A DNA stretch of 64,000 bases from Occallatibacter gabretensis (GTDB taxonomy: Bacteria; Acidobacteriota; Terriglobia; Terriglobales; Acidobacteriaceae), in the NCBI RefSeq assembly GCF_001449115.1, contig NZ_LAIJ01000010.1:496001-560000 (forward strand), read 5' to 3'. Made by a program: the position numbers and the translations under genes. Positions 60,324 through 64,000 of the stretch are shown piece by piece (the stretch's first letter is position 1; every line of letters starts with the position of its first letter). The notes beneath the pieces were generated by a model. That model saw only the letters and a list, made by a program, of their open reading frames with translations, searched no databases and was not told where the DNA came from.

Positions 60324-62948
60324 ATGTTCAAACGCAGAAGAAGCGCTGACGATTTTGCCGAGGAGATCAAATCGCATTTCGAGCTCGAGGCCGATGAGTT
60401 ACAGAGCGAAGGCTTGAGCGAAGAAGAGGCGCGTCACAGGGCAAGAGTCGAGTTCGGCAACGCGCAGGCAGCACAGGAACGCTTCTATCTCCGAAGCCGT
60501 ATCGTATGGTTCGACAATCTGCTCCACGATATTAAATTCGCGATTCGTCAGCTGATAAGAAATCCGAGTTTTGCCTCCGTCGCAATCGTCACCCTTGCGC
60601 TGGGCATCGCCGCCAACAGCACGGTCTTCAGTTGGATCAACTCGACTCTACTTGACCCCATTCCCGGAATCGCGCACACCAGCGACATGATCACGATCAT
60701 GCGGGGCGAAAGAAGCGAGCATCCAACGCCTCCGTTTTCGTACCTGGACTTCGCAGACCTTCGCGATCGCACGCAGACCCTCAGCGGATTGCTCGCGTAT
60801 CACGACGACTACATGGCGATCACCGGATCGGACAAGCCAGAGCGCGTTTATGGAACACTGGCGTCGTCGAATTACTTTGAGGTACTTGGCGTGCGCCCGA
60901 TCCTGGGCCAAACGCTTCAATCGACTGCGCCCAATGAGCGGCTGGGTACAGCGGAAGCGGTGCTCAGTTACGGCTTATGGCAGAAGCATTTTGGCGCGGA
61001 TCCTTCCATCATTGGAAAAACCGTTGAGATCAATCTGCATCCGTACACAATTGTTGGTGTCGCCCCCGAGGGTTTTCAGGGTTGCAAGAGCGGGTTGCAG
61101 TCCGATCTATGGATACCGCTTGGCATGGAGTCGCAGGTTTGGGGCTCCGATCGAATCAAGTATCGCGACACCCTCTGGCTCAACGTGCTTGGCAAGCTCC
61201 AGCCGGGAGTCGATCATCACCAGGCTGAGAAAGAGCTCAATATCCTGATGCAGCACATCGCGGAGCAGTTTCCGGATGCGCACCAGGGACCGAACATGAT
61301 CTCCTCCGATCCCTTGTGGCGGTCGCCCTTTGGAGTGAACGTCTATCTTTCCGGAACCCTGCCCATTCTTTTGGCGCTGGCTTTGGTGCTCTTGCTGCTG
61401 GCCTGCGCGAATGTGGCGAATCTTCTGCTGGTGCACTCGGTGGCCCGCCGGCGCGAATTTGCCATCCGCCTGTCGATGGGAGCAAGCCGCCGGAGGCTGG
61501 TGCTTCAACTGATGGTGGAGAATGTGCTGATCGCTCTCGCAGGAGGCGGACTCGCGCTGTTGTTGACTATGTGGACGGCACACGGATTGTCTGCGTTTCT
61601 GCCGGCCACGACGCTTCCTCTCAGCCTGAATGGAAGCGTTGACAGAACGGTGCTGGTGGCGACCATTATGATTTCGCTTCTGACGGCCGTGGTGTCCGGC
61701 GTAGTGCCTGCGCTTCGCGCTTCCAGCCTCTCTCCGGTGTCTGCGCTCAAAGACGAAGCACTCAATAGCTCCGCAGGGATCCACAAGTCGCGCCTGGCAG
61801 GAGCACTGGTCGTTGGACAGATTGCGCTGTCGCTGCTGCTGCTGGTCTGTGCCGGATTGTTCGTCCGCAGCCTGCAGAGCGAACAGAGCTCCGATCCGGG
61901 GTTCGATCCCAACCACGTGTTTTTGGCCTACTTTGATCTGAGGCCCGTTGGCTATTCCAGAGCGCAAGGCATTCAGTTTGATAGACAAATGCTTGTGCGC
62001 CTGAAATCGCTGCCGGGCGTACAGTCTGTCACTGTGGGGGATTTCGCGCCGCTGAGTTTTAGCATCCGTACGGACTTTATCCAGCCTGAAGGCTATGTAC
62101 CGCGGAAGAACGAGTCCATGGAGGTCGACAGAGGTGTGGCGGGACCGGAGTATCTGCGAACGGTGCGTACAGCATTGCTGGCGGGACGGGACTTTACCGA
62201 CAGGGACGATGCCGGCGCGCAGCCGGTCTCGATTGTCAACAAGGCATTGGCCGACCGCTATTGGCAGGGGCAGGACGCGCTCGGCAAGCGGCTACAGGTT
62301 GCCGGACACTGGACGACGGTGGTTGGTGTGGCCGCCAACGCGAAGTACCGGCGCCTGGTTTACGATGCTGCGCCACTGGTGCTGATTCCGATGTTGCAGA
62401 GCTACCGAACCGACCAGGTTCTATATGTGCGTGTAGCCGGCGATCCTCTGTCCTATGCTTCTTCTGTGGAACGAACAGTCCACGGACTCAATTCTGATTT
62501 GCCGCTCTTCAACGAGACCACGCTCGCTGCGAACATGCAGTTGGGGAATGCCTTCGAGCGCATCGAAGCAGCCTTCGCAGGTTCATTCGGGCTGTTGGCT
62601 CTTATCCTCGCCGCCATCGGAGTTTATGGTGTGGTTGCCTATGCCACGAAGCAACGCACTCATGAAATCGGCATTCGCATAGCACTCGGCGCAGGCAAGC
62701 AAGACATTTTTCGCCAGGTCTTGGGACGAGGCTTGCGCCTTGCGGGTTTTGGAGTGGTTCTCGGGCTGATGATCTCATTTGCTCTTACCCGCTATCTACG
62801 TGGAATGCTCTATGGCGTGGGGACTGCGGATTGGCTGACATTCGTTATAGTTGCCATTCTGCTCTGCGTCATTACACTGATTGCCTGTTTTGTTCCTGCC
62901 CGCCGAGCAGCATCTGTAGATCCCATGCAGGCCTTGCGGACAGAATGA
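60324..62948 (+). CDS. ADOP-type duplicated MacB/FtsX permease
   Basis: 874 aa from the ATG at 60324 (GAGGAGGT upstream). The N-terminal about 70 residues (RRSADDFAEEIKSHFELEADEL, soluble helix) are the ADOP-specific head. Then two copies of [TM - MacB periplasmic core - three-TM FtsX]: first DIKFAIRQLIRNPSFASVAI to about 470, second from about 500 to the end, closing in FVPARRAASVDPMQALRTE. No ATPase is encoded beside it ('orphan' permease). Natural substrate unknown; MacB relatives handle lipoproteins, peptides or macrolides. Confidence 0.92.
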   Translation: MFKRRRSADDFAEEIKSHFELEADELQSEGLSEEEARHRARVEFGNAQAAQERFYLRSRIVWFDNLLHDIKFAIRQLIRNPSFASVAIVTLALGIAANSTVFSWINSTLLDPIPGIAHTSDMITIMRGERSEHPTPPFSYLDFADLRDRTQTLSGLLAYHDDYMAITGSDKPERVYGTLASSNYFEVLGVRPILGQTLQSTAPNERLGTAEAVLSYGLWQKHFGADPSIIGKTVEINLHPYTIVGVAPEGFQGCKSGLQSDLWIPLGMESQVWGSDRIKYRDTLWLNVLGKLQPGVDHHQAEKELNILMQHIAEQFPDAHQGPNMISSDPLWRSPFGVNVYLSGTLPILLALALVLLLLACANVANLLLVHSVARRREFAIRLSMGASRRRLVLQLMVENVLIALAGGGLALLLTMWTAHGLSAFLPATTLPLSLNGSVDRTVLVATIMISLLTAVVSGVVPALRASSLSPVSALKDEALNSSAGIHKSRLAGALVVGQIALSLLLLVCAGLFVRSLQSEQSSDPGFDPNHVFLAYFDLRPVGYSRAQGIQFDRQMLVRLKSLPGVQSVTVGDFAPLSFSIRTDFIQPEGYVPRKNESMEVDRGVAGPEYLRTVRTALLAGRDFTDRDDAGAQPVSIVNKALADRYWQGQDALGKRLQVAGHWTTVVGVAANAKYRRLVYDAAPLVLIPMLQSYRTDQVLYVRVAGDPLSYASSVERTVHGLNSDLPLFNETTLAANMQLGNAFERIEAAFAGSFGLLALILAAIGVYGVVAYATKQRTHEIGIRIALGAGKQDIFRQVLGRGLRLAGFGVVLGLMISFALTRYLRGMLYGVGTADWLTFVIVAILLCVITLIACFVPARRAASVDPMQALRTE

Positions 62949-63255
62949 CCAAGGTAAACCGACATCGGACTTACAGCATGACACCGGAATGGCGCATCAT
63001 CGCCAAAGCACTCGTTGAGAAAGATAAGTAACGAGAAGTCCGCTTCTGTGTACCACTCTCATTCTTAATTGGCGATAACAGGGCAACGCGCTTATTGAAC
63101 GCGACTCGTCCGCTGCTTGTCTCGATTTGATCCTCGGCGATTTAGCGGCGACGGGGGATTGCTCTGGAGGGAATGGCCACTCAAATCAGCCGGTAATACG
63201 GCTCGCCGTTTTTTTCTCTTGCCATTTATTTAGATTGTGCCTCAGGCGAAAACTC

Positions 63256-63939
63256 CTAAGGCACGCTATTGAGCTGCTCGGCGAGTTTTTTCATGGCTGC
63301 ATTTTCGCGGGTGACTTCACCTGTCTCACGGCTGTGCAAGGCTATCTCGGCGGCGATGGAGCGGCCGAGAATTTTTTGATCGATATTGCCGAATGAACCA
63401 GGGACGAGGTTTCCCAACCAACCGACCCAGGTGGGCGTGTGAGCATTGCCGACAATGATGCCGGGGCGAAAGATGGCCAGGCGGGTGAAACTGATGTTGC
63501 GCACGGCGTCTTCCTTCATGCCCATGATTCGCGCATAGCGAATCCAGCTGCTCGCTGTGCTTCCTGCGGCGGAAAGGAGGCAAAACTGGGCGACCCCGAC
63601 GTCATGGCAGCCCCGTGCGAAGGCACCGACGACGCCGATCTCAAGTTGCTTCAATTCTTCTTCGCTCCAGCGGGCCGATCCGGAACCGACGCCGACGCAG
63701 CTCACGGCGCTGACGGGCCCGTGGCTTAAAACTTCGCGGGCCAGGACGGCAGTGCGCTCGGAAAAGTCAGCCGCGCCGGTATCAAGAACGATGTTGCGCA
63801 CTCGCGATTGCGGCGCAATGGGCTTTCTGGTGATCATTACCACTTCCCGGCATTCCGAAGTAGCGAGCAGCTCCGCGACAGCCGCACCGCCGACTTGTCC
63901 GGTGCCACCGAGGATGATTACGGCGAAATTCTGATTCAC
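63256..63939 (-). CDS. NAD(P)-binding Rossmann-fold protein (atypical SDR / NmrA-like)
   Basis: 227 aa from a GTG at 63939 (GAGGT about eight bases upstream). The N-terminus FAVIILGGTGQVGGAAVAEL has the atypical-SDR glycine motif GGTGQVG; LLSAAGSTASSWIRYARIMGMKEDAV carries Ser, Tyr and Lys in the SDR order and FRPGIIVG follows. Similar to small oxidoreductase HTATIP2-like proteins. The 307-bp gap between the ADOP gene and this one holds a weak GC hairpin with a T-run at about 63196-63220 and no convincing gene. Confidence 0.85.
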   Translation of the reverse strand: MNQNFAVIILGGTGQVGGAAVAELLATSECREVVMITRKPIAPQSRVRNIVLDTGAADFSERTAVLAREVLSHGPVSAVSCVGVGSGSARWSEEELKQLEIGVVGAFARGCHDVGVAQFCLLSAAGSTASSWIRYARIMGMKEDAVRNISFTRLAIFRPGIIVGNAHTPTWVGWLGNLVPGSFGNIDQKILGRSIAAEIALHSRETGEVTRENAAMKKLAEQLNSVP

Positions 63940-64000
63940 AAACAGGACCTCTGCTGAAGTAAGGATGCAACAACGCGCTCAGCAAGGCGGCGAAAATGCG

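Noticed and set aside
62945-63031. 28-codon frame overlapping the ADOP permease stop by ATGA
   Set aside because: The overlap is suggestive, but the peptide (MTKVNRHRTYSMTPEWRIIA...) is very short, has no family and no separate ribosome-binding site; I do not list it as a gene.

Overview
The window reads as chromosomal DNA of an acidobacterium of the Acidobacteriaceae type (class Terriglobia). The grounds are a PadR regulator paired with a duplicated MacB/FtsX permease of the ADOP type, a very long Oar-like TonB-dependent receptor with an N-terminal carboxypeptidase-regulatory domain, a secreted NHL-repeat protein, and many short palindromic intergenic repeats. This is inferred from gene content only; no rRNA, tRNA or CRISPR was found.

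Layout. 1-5.1 kb (minus strand): a Tat-exported, PaoABC-like molybdenum aldehyde oxidoreductase (Mo subunit cut by the window edge), an aldo/keto reductase and a MerR regulator. 5.3-15.2 kb: a catabolic/uptake module with a yeast-FCY1-like cytosine deaminase, a Tat-exported NIPSNAP protein, a THI5/NMT1-type binding lipoprotein, a second deaminase, a PCMH-type FAD oxidase, a creatininase-family amidohydrolase, a CocE/NonD hydrolase, an ABC ATPase and permease, and a DUF3891 protein. Several of these genes overlap by ATGA. The whole module lies between two inverted copies of a roughly 350-bp non-coding element with a strong hairpin. I regard this as the most likely undescribed system here. 15.6-19.8 kb: the TonB receptor. 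20-26 kb: RidA, acetamidase/formamidase and an HpxZ-like protein (one operon), a cytochrome c, a DUF2165 membrane protein, a VOC protein, an APC permease and a MocA-like nucleotidyltransferase.

26.4-33.3 kb holds a nearly complete purine-ring degradation locus. A seven-gene minus-strand operon (allantoinase, allantoate amidohydrolase, ureidoglycine aminohydrolase, ureidoglycolate amidohydrolase, OHCU decarboxylase, HIU hydrolase, uricase) diverges from guanine deaminase across 47 bp. The set follows the plant-like route from urate to glyoxylate that releases ammonia and CO2 and makes no urea. No clear cytoplasmic xanthine dehydrogenase is in the window; the MocA-like protein and the Mo enzyme at the left edge are the nearest links.

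33.4-51.3 kb: mostly housekeeping and secreted functions: a LolD-like ATPase, ClpC, an alpha-amino acid ester hydrolase, a class III aminotransferase, the NHL-repeat protein broken by a frameshift at an 11-G tract, an ABC exporter, a DHA2 transporter, a DUF1080 protein, a DCC protein and a hexose-6-phosphate mutarotase. 51.3-54.1 kb is a repeat-dense accessory patch with an orphan ribbon-helix-helix protein, a possible cysteine amidase and a GIY-YIG protein. 54-64 kb: class II fructose-bisphosphate aldolase, two secreted proteins, a nitronate monooxygenase, a DHFR/RibD-like reductase, PadR plus ADOP permease, and an NAD(P)-binding protein.

Base composition: the plus strand is strongly C-rich in the first 8 kb and strongly G-rich from about 12.5 kb to 58 kb whatever the gene direction, so a GC-skew reversal falls inside the 5-15 kb module. 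Gene starts were moved from the longest open frame when a Shine-Dalgarno sequence or family length argued for it; each entry says so.
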